49,175 nucleotides of DNA from Trueperaceae bacterium (GTDB lineage: Bacteria; Deinococcota; Deinococci; Deinococcales; Trueperaceae): contig REEJ01000171.1 in NCBI GenBank assembly GCA_007695125.1, positions 1-49,175 of the forward strand, written 5' to 3'. Of the stretch, positions 8,251 to 15,932 are shown piece by piece. Positions within the stretch are counted from its first letter, which is position 1, and each line of letters starts with the position of its first letter. The notes under the pieces are model-generated. The model saw nothing but the letters and a program-made list of their open reading frames with translations, ran no database searches and was not told where the DNA came from. Made by a program: the position numbers and the translations under genes.

Positions 8251-9150
8251 TCAGGTGGCGGTCGCGGCCCCTTCGCGCACCCACGCGCCCACCACGTCGG
8301 CCACGCGTGTCGAACCCACCCACGTAGCGCGCTCGGGTTCGTCCTCGGGGTCGCCGCCGCGCTCGATCTCGTGCATCGAGAGGTCGAGCAGCGCGTGCAG
8401 ACCCGGATGCAGGGCCCGTGTCGCACCCCGCAACACCTTCACCACGCCGACGGGAAGGTGTTGGCGCCGTGCCTGCACGCCGAGCTCCGCCTCGACGAGC
8501 TCCAACGCCTCACGACGGCTGAGGTGGTCGCGGCCGCGGACCTCGCGGACGGTACCGAGGGTGGCGTCGTCGTCCAGGCAGCGCACCACGTCGTCGGCGA
8601 CGTCGTCCGCCGAGACCCAGTTGATGCGCTCCTCGCCGGCTCCGAAGAACGGCACCGGCTTCCCGGCGCGCACGGGGGCGCCGAGCAGGACGAGGGCGTG
8701 GTTCTCCGGGAACACGCTCGGACGGATCACCGTCCACGGCGCGCCGCTGGCCTCGAGATGACGCTCCGTCGCGCGCTTGACGCGCCCGAAGGCGGTGGCC
8801 TCCGAGGCGGCACCGGCGGCGGAGAGGTAGACGACCTGCCGCACACCCGCCGCCGCGGCCGCATCGATCAGCCTCCGCGCACCCACGCCATCGACGGCCA
8901 TGGGCGTGTTGCGCCGCGACGGCGGCACCAGCCCATGCGCGGCGATGACGAGGCGTTCGGCGCCCGCCAGCGCACCCTCCTCCCACCCGGTTTCCAGCAG
9001 GTCGCCTCGGACGACCTCGGCACCGCGAGCCGCGGCAGCGACGAGGCGATCGGGGTCACGCGACACCGCGCGCACGCTCGAACCGTCGTCGAGCACGCGC
9101 TGGACGACGCGGCTGCCGAGGACCCCGGAGGCGCCTACGATCACCACCAC
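8251..9150 (-). CDS. NmrA-like NAD(P)-binding protein (atypical SDR)
   Basis: About 299 residues. A Rossmann glycine motif (VIVGASGVLGSRVV) is followed by the SDR-like VVYLSAAGAA and IRPSVFPENHAL elements, typical of NmrA/HSCARG and NAD-dependent epimerase-like proteins that bind NAD(P) and act as redox sensors or reductases. I prefer the GTG at 9150, 8 nt after GGGAGG, because it puts the first beta strand at the N-terminus; the track start (GTG 9171) has no ribosome-binding site. An 18-codon ORF with a very strong Shine-Dalgarno overlaps the start. Confidence 0.8.
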   Translation of the reverse strand: MVVIVGASGVLGSRVVQRVLDDGSSVRAVSRDPDRLVAAAARGAEVVRGDLLETGWEEGALAGAERLVIAAHGLVPPSRRNTPMAVDGVGARRLIDAAAAAGVRQVVYLSAAGAASEATAFGRVKRATERHLEASGAPWTVIRPSVFPENHALVLLGAPVRAGKPVPFFGAGEERINWVSADDVADDVVRCLDDDATLGTVREVRGRDHLSRREALELVEAELGVQARRQHLPVGVVKVLRGATRALHPGLHALLDLSMHEIERGGDPEDEPERATWVGSTRVADVVGAWVREGAATAT

Positions 9151-9197
9151 GGCGGCGCCTCCCGCGGACACGGACGACGGGGATCGGATGGGGTCAT
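9141..9197 (-). CDS. Possible 18-codon leader peptide for the NmrA-like gene
   Basis: ATG at 9197 sits 5 nt after a near-perfect AGGAGGTGA. It opens an 18-codon frame (MTPSDPRRPC...WW) whose TGA overlaps a GTG start codon of the NmrA-like gene (GTGA). This could be a translationally coupled leader, or a single-base error could have split the true N-terminus from the gene. Confidence 0.4.
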   Translation of the reverse strand: MTPSDPRRPCPREAPPWW

Positions 9198-9342
9198 GGT
9201 TTCACCTCCTGGGCCGCGCTCGTCCCGGGCTGCGGTGCATCGAGGCAACCCGGGACGAACGCCGTGACGGTGTGAGGCACGATAGAGCATCGTCATCGAC
9301 GCGCGCCACATCGGCGCACCGACCCGCCACAGCGCAACGCGA

Positions 9343-9348
9343 TAGGCT
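9343..9348 (+). promoter_or_regulatory. -10 box for a leaderless start of the O-antigen-ligase-like gene
   Basis: TAGGCT lies 8 nt before the ATG at 9357. No ribosome-binding site is present, which matches the leaderless pattern seen at several other genes here. Confidence 0.45.
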
Positions 9349-9356
9349 CGGCGTCG

Positions 9357-10904
9357 ATGCGTACGCCGCCCGACGATGCGCTCTCCCCCGTCACCGACCG
9401 CTCGCTCGAGCGCTCGGAGACCATGCGTCGCGTCGTGCTCTCAGCCGTCGTCGGCTGGGCGCTGCTGTCGATCGCCTCCGTCGGCGCAGGGGATCCCGCT
9501 GGTGTCGTGTGGATTGGCGCCGTGGCGTTCGCCGTCGTCGCCGCACTCTGGTGTGCGCGCTGGCAGGTGTTCAGGCGCGCCGCCACGGCGGCGATCGGCC
9601 TGTACGCGGCCGTCCTGACCGGCGCGACCCTCTTCGCGGGTTGGTCCGACGTGACCGACGACGCCAGGGTGCAGATCTTCACCGGCAACCCGAACGTGTT
9701 GGCTGCTGCCCTGGTGACCGCCTTCGCAGCCTGGGCGGCGCTGGCGCCGCGGCGGCGTTGGGTGTGGTGGGGCTGGCCGGCCGTGGCGCTGGCGGTGCTG
9801 CACACCGGCTCGCGGACCGCGGGCGGCGCACTGTTGGCGGCGGGCACGGTGTGGTTGGTGGTGCAGGCAGTCCGCCGACGCTCGCGACTCGCGTGGGCAC
9901 CGGTCGTCGCCGTGGCCATCCTCGCCGCAGCGGCGTTCGCCTGGCAGCGCGGCGTGGTGGAGTTGACGCCGAACCTGCTCGCCGCCCCCAGCGACTTCAA
10001 CGACGCCGCGTGGCGTCATGATCTCGCCGCCAGCGTCACCGTGAGCGACGAGGGTGCGCCCGGACCGTTCCCCGGCACCAGTGCGCAGCGGCTGGTCGCG
10101 ACCGCGCTGCCGAACCGGACGCATCTGGCACACCAGAGCATCGGTCGCTCCGAGGACGGCGTTCCCTACGTCGCCTCGATCTACCTGCGCTCCGACACAC
10201 CGCAACGCTTCGTGCTCACCTCGCACCTCGCCAGCGTGACGTGCGACGTCGGCCCCGAGTGGAGCCGCTGCGTCACGCCGGTCGGCTTCGGCGACGACCA
10301 TGCCCAGCGCCAGATCCACCTGCGAGCACCGGCTCGTGGCGGCAGCGTCGACGTCGAGGTGTTCGGCGCGCAGTACGAACGCGGGACCGAGGCGACGCCG
10401 TTCCTCGACACCCGACCCGCCTGGGTACCCCAAGCCATGGTCAACCGTTTCGACCTGCGGCGCGTCACGCTGCTGCCGGAGAACCGCCTGCCGCCCTGGC
10501 GCGCCGGCGCCGAGATCTTCATGGACCACCCCTGGTTCGGCGTCGGTCTGTCCGCCGCTCCCGACACCTTCCTCGAACGCACGGGCCGCACCATGTCTCG
10601 ACCGGTCAGCTACGCACACCACCTGATCCTGCAGTGGCTCGCCGTCCACGGCGTGGTCGGCGCCGCGGGCATCGCCGTGTTGGCCATCGGCGTGCTGTCG
10701 CTCCTGAGCGCCACGGCGTGGGCACGGCTCGCACCGATGTTGGTCGCGCTCGCGCTCCTGAACACGTGGGACGTGACGCTCATGGAGCCGACCGTGTTCG
10801 CGGCTGCGCTGCTGGCGACCGCTTCGTTGGTGCACGGAGGAACGCCTACGGCACCTCGAACGCGCTCTGGTCGACCGGCCCACGCCGGTGACCCGAGTAC
10901 CTGA
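9357..10904 (+). CDS. O-antigen ligase-like (Wzy/WaaL family) membrane protein with an embedded jelly-roll domain
   Basis: 515 residues. About six N-terminal membrane helices (residues 25-196) include GNPNVLAAALV and LHTGSRTAGGALL, features of the Wzy/WaaL superfamily. Residues about 206-352 form a soluble insert that looks like a carbohydrate-binding jelly roll (NLLAAPSDFNDAAW... FGAQYERGTEATPFLDT). The family C-terminal half follows: HPWFGVGLSAAPDTF, HHLILQWLAVHGVVGAAG and two more helices. Such proteins polymerise or ligate surface polysaccharide at the outer face of the inner membrane; the insert would sit in the large periplasmic loop that carries the active site. No other glycan genes flank it. 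The last 59 bp overlap the convergent gene. Confidence 0.75.
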   Translation: MRTPPDDALSPVTDRSLERSETMRRVVLSAVVGWALLSIASVGAGDPAGVVWIGAVAFAVVAALWCARWQVFRRAATAAIGLYAAVLTGATLFAGWSDVTDDARVQIFTGNPNVLAAALVTAFAAWAALAPRRRWVWWGWPAVALAVLHTGSRTAGGALLAAGTVWLVVQAVRRRSRLAWAPVVAVAILAAAAFAWQRGVVELTPNLLAAPSDFNDAAWRHDLAASVTVSDEGAPGPFPGTSAQRLVATALPNRTHLAHQSIGRSEDGVPYVASIYLRSDTPQRFVLTSHLASVTCDVGPEWSRCVTPVGFGDDHAQRQIHLRAPARGGSVDVEVFGAQYERGTEATPFLDTRPAWVPQAMVNRFDLRRVTLLPENRLPPWRAGAEIFMDHPWFGVGLSAAPDTFLERTGRTMSRPVSYAHHLILQWLAVHGVVGAAGIAVLAIGVLSLLSATAWARLAPMLVALALLNTWDVTLMEPTVFAAALLATASLVHGGTPTAPRTRSGRPAHAGDPST

Positions 10905-11499
10905 GCTCGGTGCCCGAGTCGTCGAGACCCTTGACCACGAGACCCGCCCCGCGGTCGAACCAGAACCACCGCCCGTGGGCGCCGCCGTCGCGGCCGTCGA
11001 CCTCGATCCGCCAGCGCTCCAGCACGCTGCCGTCGACGGTCTCGTCGGCCTCGAAGGTGCAGCGGTGCGTCTCGGGCGAGCGGGTGCACGGGTGGCGCGG
11101 GTCCTCGGGCTCGGTGACGGCTGCGATGTAGCCGTGCACGAGCAGCTCGTGCGTGTCCGGACCCGTCAGCGTGAAGCTCTGCGTGCTGCCGTCGGGGAGG
11201 AGCGCCCACATGCGCACCGAGTCGCCGTCCGGCATCGCGACGGTGACCTGCTCCGTGCCGGCGATGCGCCACTCGGTGCGCACGGCGTGGGCGTCGACCA
11301 CGATCGTCCCCGCCATGGCTCCGGTGTCCGGGTTGGACATGTGCACGTCGACCGAGAACGGTTCGGTGAACCAGCTCCACGTCTCGGCGGAGGCGGCACC
11401 TGCCAGGGCGAGCACGGCCACGGCGAGCAGGCATCCGGGCACGGCGAGGAGCGTGGTGGGTGGGGCTGCGTCGGCTGCGCATGCGGTGTCGCCGTCCAT
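10846..11499 (-). CDS. Secreted protein of unknown function
   Basis: 217 residues from an ATG at 11499, preceded by AGGGAGGG. An N-terminal hydrophobic segment ([25 protein letters not shown]) is a Sec signal peptide. The mature part is beta-rich ([38 protein letters not shown]), which recalls LolA/DUF4412-like periplasmic proteins, but I cannot assign a family. Two cysteines ([13 protein letters not shown]) could form a disulphide. It is 19 bp downstream of the DsrE-like gene in an apparent two-gene operon. The 3' end overlaps the O-antigen-ligase-like gene. Confidence 0.7.
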   Translation of the reverse strand: MDGDTACAADAAPPTTLLAVPGCLLAVAVLALAGAASAETWSWFTEPFSVDVHMSNPDTGAMAGTIVVDAHAVRTEWRIAGTEQVTVAMPDGDSVRMWALLPDGSTQSFTLTGPDTHELLVHGYIAAVTEPEDPRHPCTRSPETHRCTFEADETVDGSVLERWRIEVDGRDGGAHGRWFWFDRGAGLVVKGLDDSGTELRYSGHRRGPVDQSAFEVP

Positions 11500-11518
11500 G
11501 TGGGCCCTCCCTTTCCTG

Positions 11519-11758
11519 TCAATACGTGAGCGCACGATCGTGCTCGAAGGTGAGGCGCACCAACACGCCCGGCAGCGCGAACTCGGCAGGCACGTGTGCG
11601 CTGTCCACCTCGCGCACGCCGCGCGCCTTGGCCGACATGCCCGAGCGGTGGAAGCGCACGCCGCCGGCCACGCGCGCGGTTCGGCCGACGAGAGACGCCA
11701 GCGCGGCTCGGGTCGGACCGTCGGGACCACAAGTGACGTGTACGAGCAGCTTCGCCAT
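11519..11758 (-). CDS. Short DsrE-like protein, probably internally deleted
   Basis: 79 residues starting at ATG 11758, which follows GGAGGTG at close spacing. The N-terminus ([20 protein letters not shown]) and the C-terminal part ([10 protein letters not shown]... [18 protein letters not shown]) look like the two ends of DsrE/DsrF-fold proteins, which are normally about 110-120 residues. The central strand-helix unit is missing, with an in-frame junction near [13 protein letters not shown]. The good ribosome-binding site suggests it may still be translated, but the fold should be incomplete. The family assignment is from memory of the pattern. Confidence 0.55.
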   Translation of the reverse strand: MAKLLVHVTCGPDGPTRAALASLVGRTARVAGGVRFHRSGMSAKARGVREVDSAHVPAEFALPGVLVRLTFEHDRALTY

Positions 11759-11835
11759 GCACACCTCCGTTGTACGAGGCCCGAAGGGTAGCAGATCGTC
11801 GCGGCCACCCACGGTCAGATCGGACTGCGATGCGT

Positions 11836-11861
11836 GTTACTTAGGTCTTGCCCTAAGTAAC
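11836..11861. promoter_or_regulatory. ArsR-family operator palindrome
   Basis: GTTACTTAGG and CCTAAGTAAC are perfect 10-bp inverted repeats separated by 6 bp. They overlap the -35 region of the arsR promoter and lie 22 bp before the arsR start, the expected place for autorepression. Confidence 0.85.
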
Positions 11862-11877
11862 AGTGTCCTCGTAGGAT
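11848..11877 (+). promoter_or_regulatory. Promoter of the ArsR/SRPBCC operon
   Basis: TTGCCC (11848-11853), an 18-bp spacer and TAGGAT (11872-11877). The ATG of arsR begins 6 nt after the -10 box, which implies a leaderless transcript. Confidence 0.65.
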
Positions 11878-11883
11878 GCCCGC

Positions 11884-12222
11884 ATGGCGCCGTCACCCGA
11901 TGCCCGAACCGACGTCTTCAAGGCACTCGCCGACCCGACCAGGCGCGCGGTCGTCGAGCGCCTCGGGGACGGGCCCGCGTCGGTGACGGAGCTCGCGCGG
12001 CCATTCGATATGGCCTTGCCGTCGTTCGTGCAACACCTCCGCTCACTGGAGGCGGCAGGGCTCGTGGCCTCACACAAGTCGGGCCGCGTCCGCACCTACC
12101 GACTCGTCCCCGACCACCTCAAGGGCGCCGAGGACTGGCTCGCGCGCCAACGCACGCTCTGGGAACGCAGGCTCGACCGCTTCGACGCCTACGTCTCCAC
12201 CCTCGAGGAGGACGCATCATGA
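11884..12222 (+). CDS. ArsR-family transcriptional repressor
   Basis: 112 residues forming a winged helix: [46 protein letters not shown] (recognition helix) and [12 protein letters not shown] (wing). The metal-binding cysteines of classical ArsR/SmtB sensors are absent; it belongs to the ArsR group that pairs with an SRPBCC/AHSA1 protein. The downstream SRPBCC gene overlaps by 4 bp (ATGA), so the two are co-translated. The palindrome at 11836-11861 should be its operator. It has no Shine-Dalgarno and probably initiates at the 5' end of the mRNA. Confidence 0.92.
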   Translation: MAPSPDARTDVFKALADPTRRAVVERLGDGPASVTELARPFDMALPSFVQHLRSLEAAGLVASHKSGRVRTYRLVPDHLKGAEDWLARQRTLWERRLDRFDAYVSTLEEDAS

Positions 12223-12701
12223 CCACCGACCGCTTCACCCACGACCCCGCTCTCGACCTCGTCCTCGAACGCGACATCGACGTCCCTCGTGCGCTCGTCT
12301 GGAAGGCCTGGACGACGCCCGAGCACGTCAAGCAGTGGTTCGCGCCCAAGCCGTGGTCGGTCAGCGAGTGCGTGATCGACCTACGCCCCGGCGGCGTGTT
12401 CCGAACGGTGATGCGCTCACCGGAGGGCCAGGAGTACCCCGGCGACGGCTGCGTGCTCGAGGTGGTACCGAACGAGCGCCTCATGTGGACCGACGCGCTG
12501 CTTCCCGGCTACCGTCCGGCTCCGGAGCCGTTCTTCACCGCCAGGATCGAGCTGCGCGACAGCGGTGGAGGGACGCGCTACGTCGCCACGGCGATCCACC
12601 GCGACGCCGAGGGGCGCAAGCGACACGAGGACATGGGCTTCCTGGACGGTTGGGGCATGGCGCTCGACCAGCTCGTCGCCCACGTGAAGGCGGTGCTCTG
12701 A
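12219..12701 (+). CDS. SRPBCC-domain (AHSA1-like) protein
   Basis: 160 residues with the AHSA1/CalC START-like fold: [33 protein letters not shown] at the start, a central [15 protein letters not shown] strand pair and the closing helix [17 protein letters not shown]. Members bind hydrophobic ligands or serve as co-chaperone-like domains; the ligand is unknown. The start ATG lies inside the arsR stop (ATGA). The pair is a widespread two-gene unit in which the ArsR partner senses a signal and controls the SRPBCC protein. Confidence 0.9.
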   Translation: MTTDRFTHDPALDLVLERDIDVPRALVWKAWTTPEHVKQWFAPKPWSVSECVIDLRPGGVFRTVMRSPEGQEYPGDGCVLEVVPNERLMWTDALLPGYRPAPEPFFTARIELRDSGGGTRYVATAIHRDAEGRKRHEDMGFLDGWGMALDQLVAHVKAVL

Positions 12702-12828
12702 GCCACGGGCAGCCCGAACGGCCAGTGCAGGGACGCGAGGTCACGCCACGATCGCCGCCACGCCCAAGGGCCCGGCGGCGCCGGCCACGGTCGGTGATCG
12801 GTCCGTCGCTGCGCGTCGCGCACGAGCG

Positions 12829-13320
12829 TCACGCCGAGCCAGCGAGGTCGAGGGCCAACACCACCTCGTCGCCGTCCATCCGACCCGTGTGGTGGAAGCC
12901 GAGCGACCGGTAGAACGGCTCGGGGTTCCCCTCACCAGGCACGTACGACAGCTCGAGCGTCGTGAACACCTCCTTGGCGCGCACGTGATCGATCACCTGC
13001 AGCAACGCGGCACGACCGACACCCCGCCCCTGGAAGCGCTCGTCGATCATGAAGCGCCAAACGCCTACGCTCGGCGTCGCCGGAGGAGGTGACCGAAGCG
13101 ACTCGTCGTACAGCATCACGAAGCCGGCCGGTTCGTCGCCCAGGTAGATCGCCCGGTACCACGCCTCCTTCGAGAAGAGCGCCTGGGCCAGCGACACGGC
13201 GTTCGTAGCGACGAAGCCCTTCTGATGCTCCGCGACCGAGAGCTTGACGATCGACACGACCGTGTCCTCGGTGATCTCGCGCAGCGTCACGCGGGTCGGA
13301 TCGATGGAACCGGTCGTCAT
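12829..13320 (-). CDS. GNAT-family N-acetyltransferase (polyamine acetyltransferase-like)
   Basis: 163 residues from ATG 13320, 7 nt after GGAGG. The GNAT acetyl-CoA loop is clear (RFMIDERFQGRGVGRAALLQVIDH), followed by LELSYVPGEGNPEPFYRSLGFHHTG. The N-terminal VAEHQKGFVATNAVSLAQA segment is characteristic of spermine/spermidine acetyltransferase-like proteins, so a polyamine or other diamine is the likely acceptor. It is a single gene; 127 bp of featureless sequence separate it from the SRPBCC gene. Confidence 0.85.
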   Translation of the reverse strand: MTTGSIDPTRVTLREITEDTVVSIVKLSVAEHQKGFVATNAVSLAQALFSKEAWYRAIYLGDEPAGFVMLYDESLRSPPPATPSVGVWRFMIDERFQGRGVGRAALLQVIDHVRAKEVFTTLELSYVPGEGNPEPFYRSLGFHHTGRMDGDEVVLALDLAGSA

Positions 13321-13566
13321 CGCATGTCCTCCATCGGCCATCAGTCAAGCGCGTGCGTACGCCGACCGCGAGGGTCGAAGGTCACCTCGGACAGCGACCG
13401 CCGACGACGCGCATGGGAGTGTACGGATCATGACCGCTGCCGTCTCCCATGAAGGCACGTCGCGACGCTCGGCGGACGACACGATGGCATCCCACCCTTG
13501 TTGGTCTCCTGTTCGCCGTCGACGATCTGGCCATCGTGACGGAGGTCGGCGACGTGCGGCACGGAA
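13321..13566. other. Non-coding gap between GNAT and GH16 genes
   Basis: No convincing reading frame, domain or regulatory site was found in this stretch, apart from the weak promoter region expected for the GNAT gene. The terminator hairpin of the glucan operon begins at 13567. Confidence 0.5.
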
Positions 13567-13600
13567 ACGAGCGGCACCGCGTAGGTGCGGCGCCGCTCGT
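13567..13600 (-). terminator. Hairpin terminator of the beta-glucan operon
   Basis: 14-bp stem with one mismatch (ACGAGCGGCACCGC and GCGGCGCCGCTCGT) and a 6-nt loop, 23 bp after the GH16 stop. On the minus strand the stem is followed by TTTCC, a short U-tract, so a moderate intrinsic terminator is likely. Confidence 0.65.
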
Positions 13601-13622
13601 CACCGAACCGGGCTCTGCCGGG

Positions 13623-15932
13623 CTACTCGCCCACGTACCAGCGAACCTGGTCGAGCATCGCCGAGCCCGCGCCACCGTCGATCGTCACGTCCAGGCCACG
13701 GACCTCGCGTCGCGTGAAGCCCTCGTCCGAGGCCCCTTCGGGTTGCTCGGCGGCACGCTCGAACGCGTCGAACGGGAGCCGTACGAGCGTCCAACCCTCG
13801 ACCTCGTCTTGGAACGAGGCCTCGAAACGTGCCGAGGTGTCGCGCTCCTGATAGATGCGGACGTAGTCGATGCGCATCTCCTGCGGGAACGTCGTCGTCT
13901 CGTCCGGGTACCCAGGCCAATGCCCGCCGACCGCCACGTTCAAGATCAGGAAGTGCGGGTGGTCGAACACCCAGCGCGCGCCGCGCGGCAGGTCTGCCGG
14001 CGTGATGGTCGAGTACTCGACCCCGTCGACCGACCAGGTGATGCGCTCGGGCGCCCAATCGATGGCGTAGACGTGGAAGTCGTCGGCGAACCGAGCGCCT
14101 TCGGGGTGCGTGAAGGCACGGCCGACGCTATCGCCGGCCGAGTAACCGGGTCCGTGGACTGTGCCGTGGACGGTCGACGGCTCACGGCCGATGTTCTCCA
14201 TGATGTCGATCTCGCCCGACTCGGGCCAGCCGACCTCGCCGATGTCGTTGCCGAGCGTCCAGAAGGCGGGCCAGAGGCCCTGGCCGTAGGGGATCTGCAG
14301 GCGGGCCTCGATGCGGCCGTAGGCCACCTCGAGCGCGCCCTGCGTGATGATGCGCGCCGAGGTGTACTCGCACGGCTCGCCGTAGTAGCACATCGGCGCG
14401 TCGCCGTGGGTCTCGAGCGCGCGGATCACCAGATGCCCATCGCCGTCGAGCGCCAGGTTCTCCGCGTCGCCGGTGTAGAACTGGCGCTCGGCGTTGCCCC
14501 AGCCGGGGATGCCGTTGGCCGTCCCGTCGCCGATCTCGGGCGTCCACACGCTCGGGTCGGGTGGCGAGCCCGCCGGCCCCTCGAACTCGTCCGACCACGA
14601 GAGCTCCCACGGACGCGTAGGGTCGCTGCCGTCGAGCAGCCGCACGTGCACGGTGCGGCCGCTGCCGTCGCCGTGGTACCAGAACTCGATGCCATCGGCG
14701 TGGCTGACGTCGACGCCCTGACCGAAACGCGCCTGGACCAGGCCACGCTCTGCCCACGTCATGCTCAACACCCGCTCGAAGGTGGCCTGGCGGGGCCGGG
14801 CGTCGGCGTCGCCGGCGAGCAGCTCGGGCGTCGCCACGCTCGTATCGGCGCCCGCTGCGAAGGAACCGGGTCCGTCACCGAAGTCCTCGACGAGGTCGGG
14901 GTCGAAGGGGTCGGCGTCGACGATGACCACCACGGCCTGGCGCTGGAACCCGAGTTCGGCGCCCTGCGGACCCTCGAGCTGCGCCTGCGCGCGCTGGTCG
15001 CCCGTGTGCCGGCGGTTCCTCAGCGCACGGACGCTCACGGCCGCCTCGGTCTCGCCGGGCTGGAACACCACCACCTCGTCGACTGGGACGAAGTCGCGCC
15101 CAGGCGTCGCCTCGTCGCCACGCACGAGCACCCGCACCGAGACCGGCTCGTCGCTGGGCCCAGAGAGCGCGAGACGCAGCTCACCACGCTCCTCCTCAGC
15201 GAGGCGCACGAGCGCGTCGGCGAACTCGACCGCGACGACGGCGGCAGCGGCCTCGACGCCCGACGAACCGTAGGCCTCGACACGCGCGACGTACGTCGTC
15301 CCCTCGCCCGATGGGAAACCGAGGGCCCAGCCCGAGGCCTCGTCGAGGCCCAACCCATCGTCCGGTGCCCCGCTGGGCTGAAAGTCCGTGCGGCGAGCGA
15401 ACGAGTCGAACGGGATCTCGACCAGCCGCCACTCGCTGGTGTCGTCGCTGAAGCGGTAGAACCAGCGCTCGGCGCTGTCGCCCGTCAGGTCCGGGTTGCG
15501 GTTGTCGAACAGGTCGACCTGGACGGTGTCGCCGTTGCCCGGGCCCTGGTACCAGAAGCGCAGGCCTTGGTACGGCGAGAGGTCGATCCCGATCCAGCGG
15601 GTCAGGGCGTCGTTAGCGAAGGCCTGCGTGAAACCGCCCCACGACGCGATGCGGTGATCGACGCGCAGCACATGCTCGGTGCCCACCTGATCGGGTAGCT
15701 CGAGCGGATCGCCGGGGTCGACGGCCACCGCGGAGAGCTCCAGCGCGCCGCCGCCGTCTTGCCAGGTCACGAAGCCGATGCCGTTGCCGAAGGCGTCGGT
15801 GCCGCTCGGCACACCGTCGCCGAGGTCTGCGAGCCGCAGGGCGGGCTCGTCCTGGGCCATCGCCAGCGCGACCAGGCCGGTCAGGGCGATCGCCACGAAG
15901 GGTGCAAGCAGGCTCGGGAAGCGTCTGGTCAT
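13623..15932 (-). CDS. Secreted multidomain GH16 endo-beta-1,3-glucanase (laminarinase-like)
   Basis: 769 residues from ATG 15932, overlapping the GH3 stop (ATGA). In order: signal peptide (1-26); CBM11/CIA30-like beta-sandwich (about 40-222); Calx-beta-like domain (about 235-340, DEATPGRDFVPVDEVVVFQPGE); then the start of a second CBM11-like sandwich (about 348-440) interrupted by a GH16 domain (about 440-697) and completed at 698-769. The GH16 signature GEIDIMEN carries nucleophile E574, D576 and acid/base E579, and WSDEFEG and WGNAERQFYT mark the domain start. It should cut laminarin-type beta-glucan outside the cell, feeding the GH3 and phosphorylase of the same operon. Confidence 0.92.
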   Translation of the reverse strand: MTRRFPSLLAPFVAIALTGLVALAMAQDEPALRLADLGDGVPSGTDAFGNGIGFVTWQDGGGALELSAVAVDPGDPLELPDQVGTEHVLRVDHRIASWGGFTQAFANDALTRWIGIDLSPYQGLRFWYQGPGNGDTVQVDLFDNRNPDLTGDSAERWFYRFSDDTSEWRLVEIPFDSFARRTDFQPSGAPDDGLGLDEASGWALGFPSGEGTTYVARVEAYGSSGVEAAAAVVAVEFADALVRLAEEERGELRLALSGPSDEPVSVRVLVRGDEATPGRDFVPVDEVVVFQPGETEAAVSVRALRNRRHTGDQRAQAQLEGPQGAELGFQRQAVVVIVDADPFDPDLVEDFGDGPGSFAAGADTSVATPELLAGDADARPRQATFERVLSMTWAERGLVQARFGQGVDVSHADGIEFWYHGDGSGRTVHVRLLDGSDPTRPWELSWSDEFEGPAGSPPDPSVWTPEIGDGTANGIPGWGNAERQFYTGDAENLALDGDGHLVIRALETHGDAPMCYYGEPCEYTSARIITQGALEVAYGRIEARLQIPYGQGLWPAFWTLGNDIGEVGWPESGEIDIMENIGREPSTVHGTVHGPGYSAGDSVGRAFTHPEGARFADDFHVYAIDWAPERITWSVDGVEYSTITPADLPRGARWVFDHPHFLILNVAVGGHWPGYPDETTTFPQEMRIDYVRIYQERDTSARFEASFQDEVEGWTLVRLPFDAFERAAEQPEGASDEGFTRREVRGLDVTIDGGAGSAMLDQVRWYVGE

